Source: Oscheius onirici (Eukaryota > Nematoda > Chromadorea > Rhabditida > Rhabditidae). Taken from it: DNA of 64,000 nucleotides. A program made the position numbers and the translations under genes. How positions within the stretch are numbered: the first letter of the stretch is position 1; each line of letters starts with the position of its first letter. Under the pieces are notes generated by a model. The model was not told where the DNA came from. It did no database searches and saw only the letters and a program-made list of their open reading frames with translations. The DNA lies in NCBI GenBank assembly GCA_932521025.1, contig OW051469.1, positions 7,266,398-7,330,397 of the forward strand, given 5' to 3'. Positions 33,798 through 43,254 of the stretch are shown in pieces.

Positions 33798-34558
33798 ATG
33801 TCCGTCTCCGACGAGAAGATGAATATCGCCGCGCCCACGGTCACCGAGATGCGGATTTTAAGACGACCCAAAGGTGAAGATCAGCCAGCAGAGGCAACTA
33901 GGGCCAGAAAGGATCAAGGGAAGGGACATCAGAAGTCGAAAACTCTTGAGGCTGGTTATTTTAAAATGCTAAAGTTATTTCGAGGTTGCAGGAGAAACAA
34001 GCTGCTTATGAAGAAGCGCGTAGTCGAATCCTTGGCTCGGATTATAAGCCTGAGGCGACGCCCACTCCCGAGGACCCCAGTAGTCCAGTTGCTAGTCGGT
34101 TAGTTCTATTTTGTACACGATTTTAGAAAAAAAATTGCAGAAATCGTTCACCGGAGCAGATACGAGTGCGGCGTCCATCTCCTCCTGTGCCCTTGTTCGT
34201 GCCCGTTTACCAGCCGCCAGTACAACGGTACCAAATGCCTCCAAGCGATTTCTATCTCATTACTCCACAGGTTTACTTTTTTTCTGTTCATAACACAGAA
34301 AGCTTTCAGCCATACTTTTACATTGACACTTCTCGTCCTCCGCCTTCTGTTCTTCCGATGGCCGGGATCCAATATGCTCCGCCGCCGAGGGATCTCTTCA
34401 CTCCAAGAACAGGAACTCTTGGTGAAGCATTGCAGGTGATTTTATTCCTCTTTCCGGATAAAAGACACGTCCAGATAATCGATCCGAGGAGCCAAGCTCA
34501 AAGGAAGAATCGTCACAAGAAGAAGAAAATCAAGGAGATGGCCGATGCAGCCAATTAG
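33798..34558 (+). CDS. SUZ-domain (SZRD1-like) protein, copy 2 (shorter duplicate)
   Basis: It parallels copy 1 exon by exon: EMRILRRPKGEDQPAEATRA, then EKQAAYEEARSRILGSDYKP (SUZ core), NRSPEQIRVRRPS, a Pro/Tyr-rich stretch (PLFVPVYQPPVQRYQMPP), FYIDTSRPPP, and the basic tail SQAQRKNRHKKKKIKEMADA. The acidic DDWE-type N-terminus and much of the QP-rich repeat of copy 1 are missing. The start at 33798 follows a TTTTTTCAG acceptor. The intron at 33951-33991 begins with GC, not GT; only this boundary keeps the SUZ frame. The two MITE-type elements lie between the copies. Probably expressed, since the frame is intact, but a decaying duplicate is possible. Confidence 0.75.
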
Positions 34559-35437
34559 ATCTCCGTTTGTAGTTGTTAATCTCACATCCTTTTTTCCGAA
34601 TCTGATTAATGCTACGGGTTTTAACTGTATAAAAGACAATACATTATTGTTATAATCTTCCCTGCTTGAACACTTTGCAGACGAAATTTCTTGAACCTTG
34701 TCGGTCGTTCGCCGTCTCAGCAATCTATCAAAAAGAGACGCGGCGTGTACCCAACTGACCGCCTGACGCAGGCAACTTGATTCCAGCCCACACTACGATC
34801 GAAGAAGGAATCTGGAGATGGGACAAAGGCCGTCAAAGTTACATTTTCTGACAAAGGAATTGTTTTTCTCAAGACAAGTACCCTAGGCGAAAGTATTGAA
34901 CTAGAAACGAGAAGTAAGACTTTAGGCCACGGTATTTGCCGTTAGCTCGCCCATCTACGAAGAAAAGAAGTTTTTCGCGGACAGTTGTTAGTTAGGACAT
35001 CAATTACGCGGCAATGCTGCTGAACTTTAAACCGAAGACGACATTTTCAGCGATGATAACTGCTTGCAGAAGGAAGTATTTCCACTAGGAATCGTTTTGT
35101 CACATAGCAATAGAAATGGCTACGAGTATCAGGAGAAGTAATCAAATCCATCTTTCCACCTGTCCGGTTTTTCTTACAATACTTCCCCACTTGTTTTCCC
35201 AATGAGTCTTCTGAAGCCAGAATCGTCTCGAAAGTTCTCCTGTACCCAGTGTACCTATTTTCAACTTGAAAACATGTTAAGGACAAACTGGCCGATGTCA
35301 GACGAACACAAGTTGTTTTAATTGCTTTGTTGAAAACCTTTATCTTGTGTTTTTGAAAGAAAAATAAATTTTGCAAATAAAAGACGTTTTGTAATAGCTT
35401 TTAGGTTTTTGAGTTGGAAAAAAGATTATTCTACACA
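34559..35437. other. Intergenic region
   Basis: It holds the SUZ copy 2 3' UTR and the presumed promoter of the next gene. A minus-strand open frame (35047-35376) has no splice or family support. Nothing else seen. Confidence 0.4.
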
Positions 35438-36589
35438 ATGCAGCTGTCGAAGAAGACTGATCTGGACGTCGTCAGTTGCTCCTCCTCGATGGCTAGGTCA
35501 GTTCTGTTTTCTAATGATTTTGGGCCATTTCTGCTTGTTTCTGCTAACAGCAAAGTGTTTCTGTGTTCAACAAACGAGCTCTTCTTGTTCTTCGACTACA
35601 GCAGGACAAATATGTGCTCAGAATGGTTTTTAGTAGCCCGTGTCTGTTCAAACTCTGAATTCAACATATTTCTTGCAGTCTCAATACGGAGCCGACATCG
35701 CTGACCATCTCTGGAACGTCGTTCGTCTCGGACTTCGACCCGCATCTGCCCTACCCCGGCTGCTGTTCCGAGTGCAACAAGACTGACTGGGAGCTGGATG
35801 AGCTGAATCTCTTACCTAAGACTGAGCACGTCAAGTCGGATGTGACTGTGCACAGCAACAACGGTCGAGCCACTACGAGCAGTCTCTACTCCGGCAGCAT
35901 CATTTCCGTCTGCAGTCAGGTATGTTGATCACACCGTTACCGGTCTCCAAAACAATCTCCATGGGGGTTCATGGCCATCAATAAAGGAAAAGAGGAAAAA
36001 CAAGCCAAATGCAGACTCAGGAGTCTCGTGCTACCGAAACCACATCGCTATCCATCTTCCGAGTTTCTGGAAATGACTGTCTGACTGCGAGGAAAACATG
36101 ATTTTGCGGGAAACATCCTATCTGGAATCAGACAGTGCCTCTGTTGAATATGTAATGTCACTGATCATCTGCGATCTGATTGTCAGTCAGTGACCGGACA
36201 AGTACTTCTTATTGTAAGACTGTAGAAACAAACATCTCTCTCCTGGTCTTGTCCGTTATCTTGAGGCACAGTATGAGTCTCTTTTGGAGAAGTAGCTAGT
36301 GTTCTGCCGCGTTTCTTGTCTTCTGGTAGGAAATTACTCAAATGGACATGTATTTTGTCCAGAGTAAGCACCTTGGCTAGCCTACAGAGACTGCATCTCC
36401 TTGCATTTCCAATGGTTCCCCCAATGTCTCTCACAGATCTCTCAATAACCCCTTCATATTGCTCTACAAATCGATAAAATACAACTGTTTCAGGAAGCCA
36501 GCGACTTCTCGACGAGCCTGTCGACTACGATTTCGCGTCTCTCGGACGAAGACCTCGACACGGAAGAAATCAGCACTGCCGAGCCTTGA
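35438..36589 (+). CDS. Small Ser/Thr-rich acidic protein of unknown function
   Basis: Three exons: 35438-35494 (MQLSKKTDLDVVSCSSSMA), 35680-35920 and 36494-36589. The middle exon joins at phase 2 and encodes FVSDFDPHLPYPGCCSECNK followed by TDWELDELNLLPKTEHV and a Ser-rich stretch; the last exon gives TISRLSDEDLDTEEISTAEP and stops. Total about 130 residues. There is no signal peptide or membrane span. The CCxxC group could bind metal, which is speculative. I recognise no family. A poly(A) signal AATAAAG follows the stop within about 25 nt. The 570-nt second intron shows no feature. Confidence 0.65.
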
Positions 36590-36718
36590 AAAGAGACGTC
36601 TTCTTGGGAACAATAAAGAGATCCAAAACTTTATTACACCAGGTGCAAATTACACTTGTCATTATTATGTACAGACTATAAGGAGCGATCGGCTGAGACA
36701 AGAGGTCATCTGTTGGAG

Positions 36719-37086
36719 TTAGATGCCACTGCCTCGGCTTCTTCTCTGAAAGACGTCAGCCAATCGAAGTCGTCGGAACTGACGGAAGACGACATTTCCT
36801 CGACCGTCGGTTATAAAGTTAGCGGATTTGTCGGACTTGAAGGTTTCGTATCTGGAAGACGGCTGATTAGTCACTGATTACTGTAGTCAACTCACTCAGC
36901 AATTTTCGGATTCGGGGGATCGATTCCCTGAGGAACGGAGCGACGAATAAAGTCCAGAAGTTGTTTGTTCTTGATCTCGGCCTGCTTCTTGACCAAGGCG
37001 TCGAAAAGATCGGTTAGAGGGACGGCAGTAGTGCCGAGAATGAGCAGAAGAAAACAGATGGAGATGAGACGAATGGATGAAGACAT
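36719..37086 (-). CDS. Small secreted protein, possible peptide precursor
   Basis: Exon 1 (from 37086) begins MSSSIRLISICFLLLILGTT, a clear signal peptide, then VPLTDLFDALVKKQAEIKNK and LLDFIRRSVPQGIDPP. Exon 2 joins at phase 2 (acceptor GTCTTCCAG) and gives YETFKSDKSANFITDGRGNV then VFRQFRRLRLADVFQRRSRG with a stop at 36719. Total about 107 residues, no cysteine in the mature part and several dibasic sites (KK, RR), as in neuropeptide-like precursors. No repeated peptide or C-terminal amidation motif is obvious, so the precursor idea is inference. Confidence 0.72.
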
Positions 37087-38492
37087 TGTGCTCAGCTGAT
37101 GGCTTTCTCTCCGTCCGAGGCCCTATTTGTAGGGCTGACCCGCCCCCATCGCGATCGCCTGACTGTAAGAAAATCGCCGGAAACAAGAATGAACGATGGT
37201 CGATCACGGTTATTTTTAGAGCGAAGGTTCACGTGACACTCTCTTTCGTCGATTGAAAAAAAGATTGAAGAAATCTGTGCTTTGTCGAGGATCTTCGAGC
37301 TGTGTATTCTAGCCGTCATCCGTCACGTGTTGTGGTATCAATGTGAACAATGCTGCTTTGTGATCTGTGAACTGGAAAGTCCTTGGGTAGAAAAAGTTCT
37401 GTTAAACAAACTCTGAAAATAATAACGCTGTGTTCTCGCTGTAAGAGAAGCAGCATTACTGAGGCTATTTGACAGAACTCTCTTCGTTGACCAGCGAAGA
37501 ATAGGTTTAAAACAATACTGAAAACTCTTTTCCCGTGTCATTATCAGATATAAAAAAAAATTAGTCGTCAAGTAAGCGACAAAGAGTTCAGATTCAATGT
37601 TCTGAGAATTTGAACTCTAGAACGATCAATTAGGAACACAAATCATGTTGTAAGAATGGTGAAAGTCTATTTTCGGTCGGGGAAACCAAACGGATCACTG
37701 GAGATGCTATTTTGGTCTCGAAACATCACGCTTCTTTTTTCAAGGACAAATTTCTACATATAGCGGATTAATATCCACCAGCTAGAAATCAAAACAAAGA
37801 AACAAAAATGGATAGTCTTCAGCAATTTGTACCAGCCAGAGCTCTCCCCAGCTGCTCTTGCAGATCTCCTTTCAGCATTCACTGTCTTGCTCTTCTCTTG
37901 AATATTCTTACGAGTCTAAGGGCCATGTTGAAACTTTTATATGACCAGGTGAACTCACATTGATAGTCTTCATTTCTTTTTTTGTGAGCTACTCTTCTGT
38001 AGTTAAGATGTGCCATTTCAGTATTTCTCGCCTGATCCCAGCTCCCGAACAGATGTCATGAGATTTTCTAGGTTGTCTAGGGCAGATTGCTTGGCCGTTG
38101 GAAAAAATGAAACTGAAACTAACTTTGCCTGAGGAGGAGTAGGCAGCGGAGACGGTCGAGGCACTGATCCAGGAGGGCAATGAACAGTTTGACGGAATGG
38201 CGAAGTTACCTACGATTTCTGATGACAAATTACGTTTACCATCTTTTCTTGAAAAATTTGTTTTGGAAAAACTTTTCCATTTGTTAGAATTACTGCAGCT
38301 TTCAGTTGAAGTGTTTTACCATCAGACAGTACGGAAACCGCTGGAGGTGAACTGTCTTTTGACCAGCTCTCGTGAGGAAGTACCTTCAGTTCAGTCGTCT
38401 ACAGAAATTGTTATGAACCGAACATTGCCCTGCCTTACAAAAGGAAGTAATCAGAACATTCACTGTGAGCATTTATCCCAGAAAAAAAGGTA
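37087..38492. other. Mostly unassigned stretch with one plus-strand coding candidate
   Basis: 37087-37800 shows nothing convincing. From 37808 an ATG frame of 47 codons ends at a good CAG/GTGAAC donor (37949), and 38134-38541 is a long plus-strand open frame beginning after a possible acceptor with AAETVEALIQEGNEQFDGMA. The minus strand of 38120-38230 is also open. I could not decide, so no gene is called here. Confidence 0.3.
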
Positions 38493-39609
38493 TCAAAGAA
38501 GACGAAAAAGAATCGGAAGAAGTGAAATACCCGCAAGTTGAATGCCCGAGCTGTGCTGTGAGAGGAAACGATACTGATAACCGGATATGACCTCGAGGTA
38601 CCTGAACTTTTTCTCTTTTTTTGATTGAAAAGTATTAAACCGTGGATCAATGTCTCCAATGAGCTTGTCGAAATCGATGACGTCTTTGAAGAGACCGTCA
38701 CCGTACGTCGAGAAAGGGACTCGTGAATGGATAGAGTTGCACTTGTCTCGCCGATTACAAATGCAGGTTGTTTGATTGAAGGAATCCTCACAGAGAAGTT
38801 CGGCTCCAACACGACGCATTCGAAGCTCGGCTATCCGTCTGTTCGCCTAAGAAAGAGTTGAAGAGCGGAGAAGAAAGACTACCTCGAGGTCGGCTAGTTG
38901 CCAAGGAGAGAGCTGAACACAACCAGACATGTACTGGTAGACGGGACAGTGCTTGCACTGACCTGAAAATGATTCGATGAACTTGAGAACGGAGCGGTAT
39001 GCCTGTTGGTACTATCTCTGTTTATTTTTTCGGTAGATTGGTAGTTAGTTCTTGTGATGTCCCCTTATATTCGTCATTTCTTTTGCCCTGATAATATCCT
39101 AGTCAAGATATTCACTTTTAACCCATGGATTATACACACATAGAACTGTAAGGAAAAGTTTGCCGACCGAAGAGGGACCGACCAGCTAGACTGCATTTTG
39201 ACTTCAGTCAATTCTTTAGTAAGCTTCAGTTACAATACACTTGGTCAGAAGAGCAATGTCAACCGTTTGACCATTTTAACTCAACTGCGTCCACATATAC
39301 TGCCCCATATCCTTATCCTTCTGCCAAAGTTTTACTTTCAATTCTCGGTGTATCTTTATCTGGAAATTTTACCGTTTCATAACTGAATTGTAATAGCTAT
39401 GAACTTGTGAAAAACTCACGCATGAAGCAGGCATCTCCTCTGCAAGTCTTCGCATTTGTCCCACACGCTTTAGATTCCTTGGCTGAAGCCGACTTCCACA
39501 ACTGGATACACTGTACACATTCGACAGTCGTCGAGCCTGTCTCGAGTTCAAATCCTCGGGTAGAGAAGACTGAAAGGGCGACGGTGACTGCGGTCACAGC
39601 CGCCCACAT
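38493..39609 (-). CDS. ET-module / Ly6-like GPI-anchored secreted protein
   Basis: The start at 39609 gives a signal peptide (MWAAVTAVTVALSVFSTRG). The cysteine pattern follows: CVQC, ACGTNAKTCRGDACFM, then exon 2 (about 38963-38885) QCKHCPVYQYMSGCVQLSPW, and exon 3 (from 38848) LLCEDSFNQTTCICNRRDKC. The CxG..C....CF and CICN..DxCN elements match the nematode ET module, a Cys-rich extracellular fold. The C-terminus is a hydrophobic stretch without a following charge (QLAGISLLPILFRLL, stop at 38493), as in GPI-anchor signals. A possible 39-nt intron near 38608-38646 is a multiple of three, so both spliced and unspliced forms stay in frame. Membrane-surface localisation is inferred. Confidence 0.75.
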
Positions 39610-40871
39610 CGGCTGACGAGGTTTTTGACCTGAATCAACTGAATTGGATCGTTGGACAAAAAAAGGTGCTAGAGGCTGCTTGGGTAGAGTGGGGAGTCTG
39701 GCGATTAGGGAGGATAGAAACCCGACACTGCCCACTGCAGCCGTTTTACAATGTTGACGTAACTTGAGGCTCTCTTGAGCCGAGAGGTCGATAATTAAGG
39801 CGTCTTTGAGGTTATGAAAAGGGTTAAGGAAATTTAATCGACGCGACTCTCTTTCCAGAGAGAGGGGTCGTTTGGCGCCACCCTCTCTGATTGGCTTCGT
39901 TCGCAGATTAGAGGACCAGATAGGGTCCCGTCGAAAACAGAGAACCCGGACCCGGGAGCATACTTGATAATTTTGCGGGATTGGCAGACAGGGACCCATA
40001 ATGTGTGGGGACGAGGTTGATTGGAGTCTGGTCATTTAGAACCGAAAGATAGCATCTGCTATTAGGAAAGAGTAGAGCTACTACCTCCTAGTATATGTGG
40101 AGAAGGTCAGTAGGTCTAGAGCTGTCATGGCAACACCTTTTTTCGGATGGAAATGTAGCGGAGAGTAATTGGTTCAGAAGACTGGAAAGATTGTTTGGAT
40201 GGGGATCATCAGGAAGAGATCTTCGTGGGAACGACGAGAGAATTAGACGGAGAGACGAGGATTTCCAGAACAATATGAATCCTGAATAATTTTACGAGGT
40301 AAAAGGACTCTCTCCAAACCAAAGCAGACCCAAAAGCTAATGAGTTGAAGGCAACAAGTGCCTCTCTCCCAGGGGGCAGAGAATGATTTTGGCTGGCCAG
40401 CTCAAGTGATTTATAGCACTGGTAGGCAGAGACAAGAAAAGGCGCCGAAAGAGTAAACGAGAGGAATCTGCCCGTTTGGCTCTCTGAGTAACGAGGAGCG
40501 GGTAGACCACGCAAATATAAGATGCGATGAATATTGGAGCAGATGAATGAGACGGAGAAGACGGCTTGACAAGAGCGGAAAAGTCTCTTCTGGATGGCGG
40601 CAGGTGGTCAAATATAAACACCTGCCAAATATACGAGTCAGTGAAGCTAAAATGAAAAATGGGCGACCGGATGATGCCATCGGGACGGAAACAATTATAC
40701 AGGAACAATAGCTTCGAAGCCGCAATCGGAGGATTAATTCGGGGTAAAAGTGCCTCGGAGTTATCAAAAGGCCTAATGGCGGCAATTATCAAGAGTTTAA
40801 CTAGAAACTAGAGTCTACCAAAACCTGTCTACCAAAACTCACATTCATTCTGAGAAAAGATTATTTCTCAC
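39610..40871. other. Intergenic region, no gene seen
   Basis: Upstream of the ET-module gene and downstream of the small membrane protein gene, both minus strand. Long minus-strand open frames (39397-40035 beyond the ET start; 40337-40792) look like chance frames of a GC-richer stretch: no signal, domain or splice continuity. Confidence 0.4.
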
Positions 40872-41147
40872 TCAAACAGCGTATCCATACCAGTATTTCG
40901 ATTTCCTGGGAGCTTCTTCTACTGGTCTGTTGGGCTCTTCGGCTTCCTCAGCACAAGTAGTACAACCGGCAGCACAGCATAGGAGACCACAGCAGCAGCC
41001 GTAGTAGGAGATGATGAGGACGGCGATGCAGATGACGAGAATCCCAAACCACTCGAGGATGGAGTAGCGCGTCGCCGTGTTGGTCGTCGCTTCGACCGTC
41101 GGCATCAGGCAGATGGAGACGACGAAGAGAAGGAGAAGAAACCGCAT
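40872..41147 (-). CDS. Small Cys-rich single-pass membrane protein
   Basis: An uninterrupted 91-residue frame. MRFLLLLFVVSICLMPTVEA is a signal peptide; a 12-residue Thr-rich segment follows; then a transmembrane span (FGILVICIAVLIISYYG) running into a cluster of cysteines (CCCGLLCCAAGCTTC), probably juxtamembrane and acylated. The tail is acidic/Pro-rich and ends KSKYWYGYAV. The layout resembles short nematode membrane proteins of unknown role. Single exon; the frame closes at 40872. Confidence 0.75.
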   Translation of the reverse strand: MRFLLLLFVVSICLMPTVEATTNTATRYSILEWFGILVICIAVLIISYYGCCCGLLCCAAGCTTCAEEAEEPNRPVEEAPRKSKYWYGYAV

Positions 41148-41638
41148 CGTCGAGGACCAAGGACAGAAGTGACTTCTGTAGAATCTCGAAGAGTTTGGTT
41201 ATTGACTTGACATGTTGAGATAGTAAAAGTTATTTATTTAAAGGAAATATAAAGTTTTAAAAAAGCTCGAAATTACCGGTACGGTTATTGACGTCATCGA
41301 GATTGAACTGCGAACCTCCCTGTCTTTGCCAACACATTTACTTGCTCCGAGTCTTCCGAGAAGCTAAGGCTGTAACATTTCCCACCAAAGCAAGTCTAGC
41401 CTGGTTTTTTTCAACAAGTTGTGCTACGCTCCTCCGGGGCTATGTGACTTAGTTTTGTCCTTTTCGAACAGATAGCAGTTAACAGTCTATCCCTCTATCC
41501 CTCTGTCCCTCTGTTTCTAGTTTCTCGACACTTTCTCTCTGTCCACCCTTGCATTCTCCAATGTGCTCTGCCCTTCCCGGTTTTCTCGTACCCCTGTTCG
41601 TCATCTGTTTTTTTCTTTCTCTACCAATTATGATGTTC
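41148..41638. other. Intergenic region next to LINE fragment
   Basis: Contains a short CT-rich microsatellite-like stretch with repeated CCCTCTxTCCC units (about 41488-41545). No gene evidence. Confidence 0.4.
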
Positions 41639-42163
41639 CTATCGGTATGTCCCCTTTCTTCTGTCCAATTTTTCCCTCCTTTCAAAATTTAGTTTTTCAT
41701 CAATCTGGATGCCAAGATCTCTTGTGATAGGGCTAACCTTAATTTGGATGTTATCAATGAGATAAGTCTGTCTAGGATTGTTTTTGCCTAGGTACATGAC
41801 AGATATTTTGTTCAGAGCTAAGGGCAGATCCCAATTAACTGACCATTTTTGGATGAGATCTACGGTTAGCTGTAGTTGAGAGTGATCGGAACCGTAGATT
41901 TTTAAGTCATCAGCAAAGAGACAGTGTTCGACATTTCGGGGAAAAACGGATTCAATATCATTGATGAAGATCAAAAAGAGGAGAGGACATGTGACCGTTC
42001 CTTGTAGAACTCCTGAGTTCACAATGATTGGTTTTGACAGGTGCTCTCCAATCCACTTAAAATTGCTCCCAAGTCTGTGTGTTTGTTTGTCTGAAGCTCT
42101 AATTGAGGATAAGGAGGGGAGCTTTGTGCGCAAAGTCAAAACAAGTCGCGACAGGTAAAGCAA
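41639..42163 (-). pseudogene. Non-LTR retrotransposon reverse-transcriptase fragment (CR1/Jockey-like)
   Basis: A 174-codon open frame with reverse-transcriptase landmarks: NSGVLQGTVTCPLLFLIFIN (fingers/palm block), HCLFADDLKIYGSD (catalytic FADD), KWSVNWDLPLALNKISVMYL and TRDLGIQIDEKLNF. It lacks the endonuclease, the N-terminal RT blocks and the C-terminal part, so it is a dead fragment. The FADD Asp pair is intact. Its codons and A-rich minus-strand flank differ from nearby genes. Confidence 0.8.
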
Positions 42164-42300
42164 GTGCGCAAAGTGTTCTAACGACTTAGGAGAAGGAATC
42201 AGAAGGGATCAGGAGGGGTCGGTTGACTGGGGAAGGGAGCAGAAGTTTAGAAGAAAACACAAGTAGAAAAGCCGCCGACAGGCGGCGAAGCCGGCTGGCT

Positions 42301-42425
42301 GCCAATTAGAGCTTCAGACACACAGAGACGCGAGAGCAATTTAAAGTGGATTTTCTTAAAGCGAGGGTATCTCTACCCCCCGTTTGAATTTCCACGGGCA
42401 AATTTCAGCGCGGCGGCGGCCTACA
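42301..42425. repeat. Diverged direct repeat, copy 1
   Basis: GCCAATTAGAGCTTCAGACA and the following block GAGACGCGAGAGCAATTTAA recur at 42708 onward with small differences, and C-rich ACCCCCCGTTTGAA is matched by ACCCCCGGTTGAA further on. Probably two copies of one repeat unit. Confidence 0.55.
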
Positions 42426-42427
42426 AA

Positions 42428-42507
42428 GGACACTGGCGCAGTAGGTAAGATATTTTTCGACTAATTTTGAAGTCACAGGTTCAATTCCTTGTGTTGTCGA
42501 TTTTTTT
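42428..42507 (+). tRNA. tRNA-like sequence with T-run (tRNA-derived repeat or pseudogene)
   Basis: A-box-like TGGCGCAGTAGG and an excellent B-box GGTTCAATTCC at tRNA spacing, followed by a T7 run that could stop RNA polymerase III. The order resembles an elongator tRNA-Met, but the anticodon stem and loop do not form properly and the acceptor pairing is imperfect. It lies between the two copies of a direct repeat, so a tRNA-derived SINE is a good alternative. Confidence 0.4.
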
Positions 42508-42707
42508 GCATACAGGTTGGCAACGCCCTTCCAGGGCTAAAATTACCCCCTTTTTCCTTCGCCTGAACCACTTGAAAACCGTTTCTGTATGGGAACACCA
42601 AAATCAGAAGCAAAGTCTTCGCACTTGTCTCCCAATAGTGACTTGTCTAAACTTGTTACACTAACTCTTTCCCCTTAATTGTGCCCACAAATTGCTCCAT
42701 TTTGATT

Positions 42708-42850
42708 GCCAATTAAAGCTTCCGACAGACAGACAGAGACGCGAGAGCATTTTAAAATAGATTAGTTCAATTAGTTTTATGTGAAACAGAGAACCCAAAG
42801 AGCGACGGAACCCCCGGTTGAAGGTAACAGTTAAATGGCTCGGCGCGTTG
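42708..42850. repeat. Diverged direct repeat, copy 2
   Basis: Second copy of the unit seen at 42301-42425 (GCCAATTAAAGCTTCCGACA, GAGACGCGAGAGCATTTTAA). Similarity fades toward 42850. Confidence 0.55.
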
Positions 42851-42890
42851 AGATAGTTTCTCGCGAAGAAACTCGTTTTTGAGTTTTGCG

Positions 42891-42941
42891 ATGTTCTGCA
42901 AACTTGTAGTTTTTTGTCTGTTCTACAACTTTGCAGAACAT
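42891..42941. repeat. Hairpin-forming inverted repeat
   Basis: Arms 42891-42909 and 42923-42941 (ATGTTCTGCAAACTTGTAG and its inverse) are complementary except for one position, with a 13-nt T-rich loop. It could be a small foldback element or a structured transcript segment. Confidence 0.6.
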
Positions 42942-43254
42942 TGTTTGGGCTAAAAATCCCGCCTTCGGTATGAAAACCGTCAGTCAAGTGGCGGGGTTAG
43001 TCGCAATGAAAATTAGACAAGTGAAACAAGTTTTGAAGAAAAAAATCAGTTTTTCGAAGTGGAATAATAAACAAAAGAGAATGTTAGACTTATCGAAGCA
43101 TGGCAAACACTTTTGGCTGCATACATGAACTTAGATAATATGCAATAGGGGGAGGCTCGCATTAAAAAGCTCATTTATTCACAAGCACCATTAGAGAGGA
43201 AACAAAAAAAGCTCTGCTCTAAAACGAGCTACCGTATCAGTTCAATGTACACAG

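Noticed and set aside
39610..40035. N-terminal extension of the ET-module protein
   Set aside because: The frame stays open upstream, but MWAAVTAV… is a proper signal peptide and the extension has none; it looks like 5' flanking DNA.
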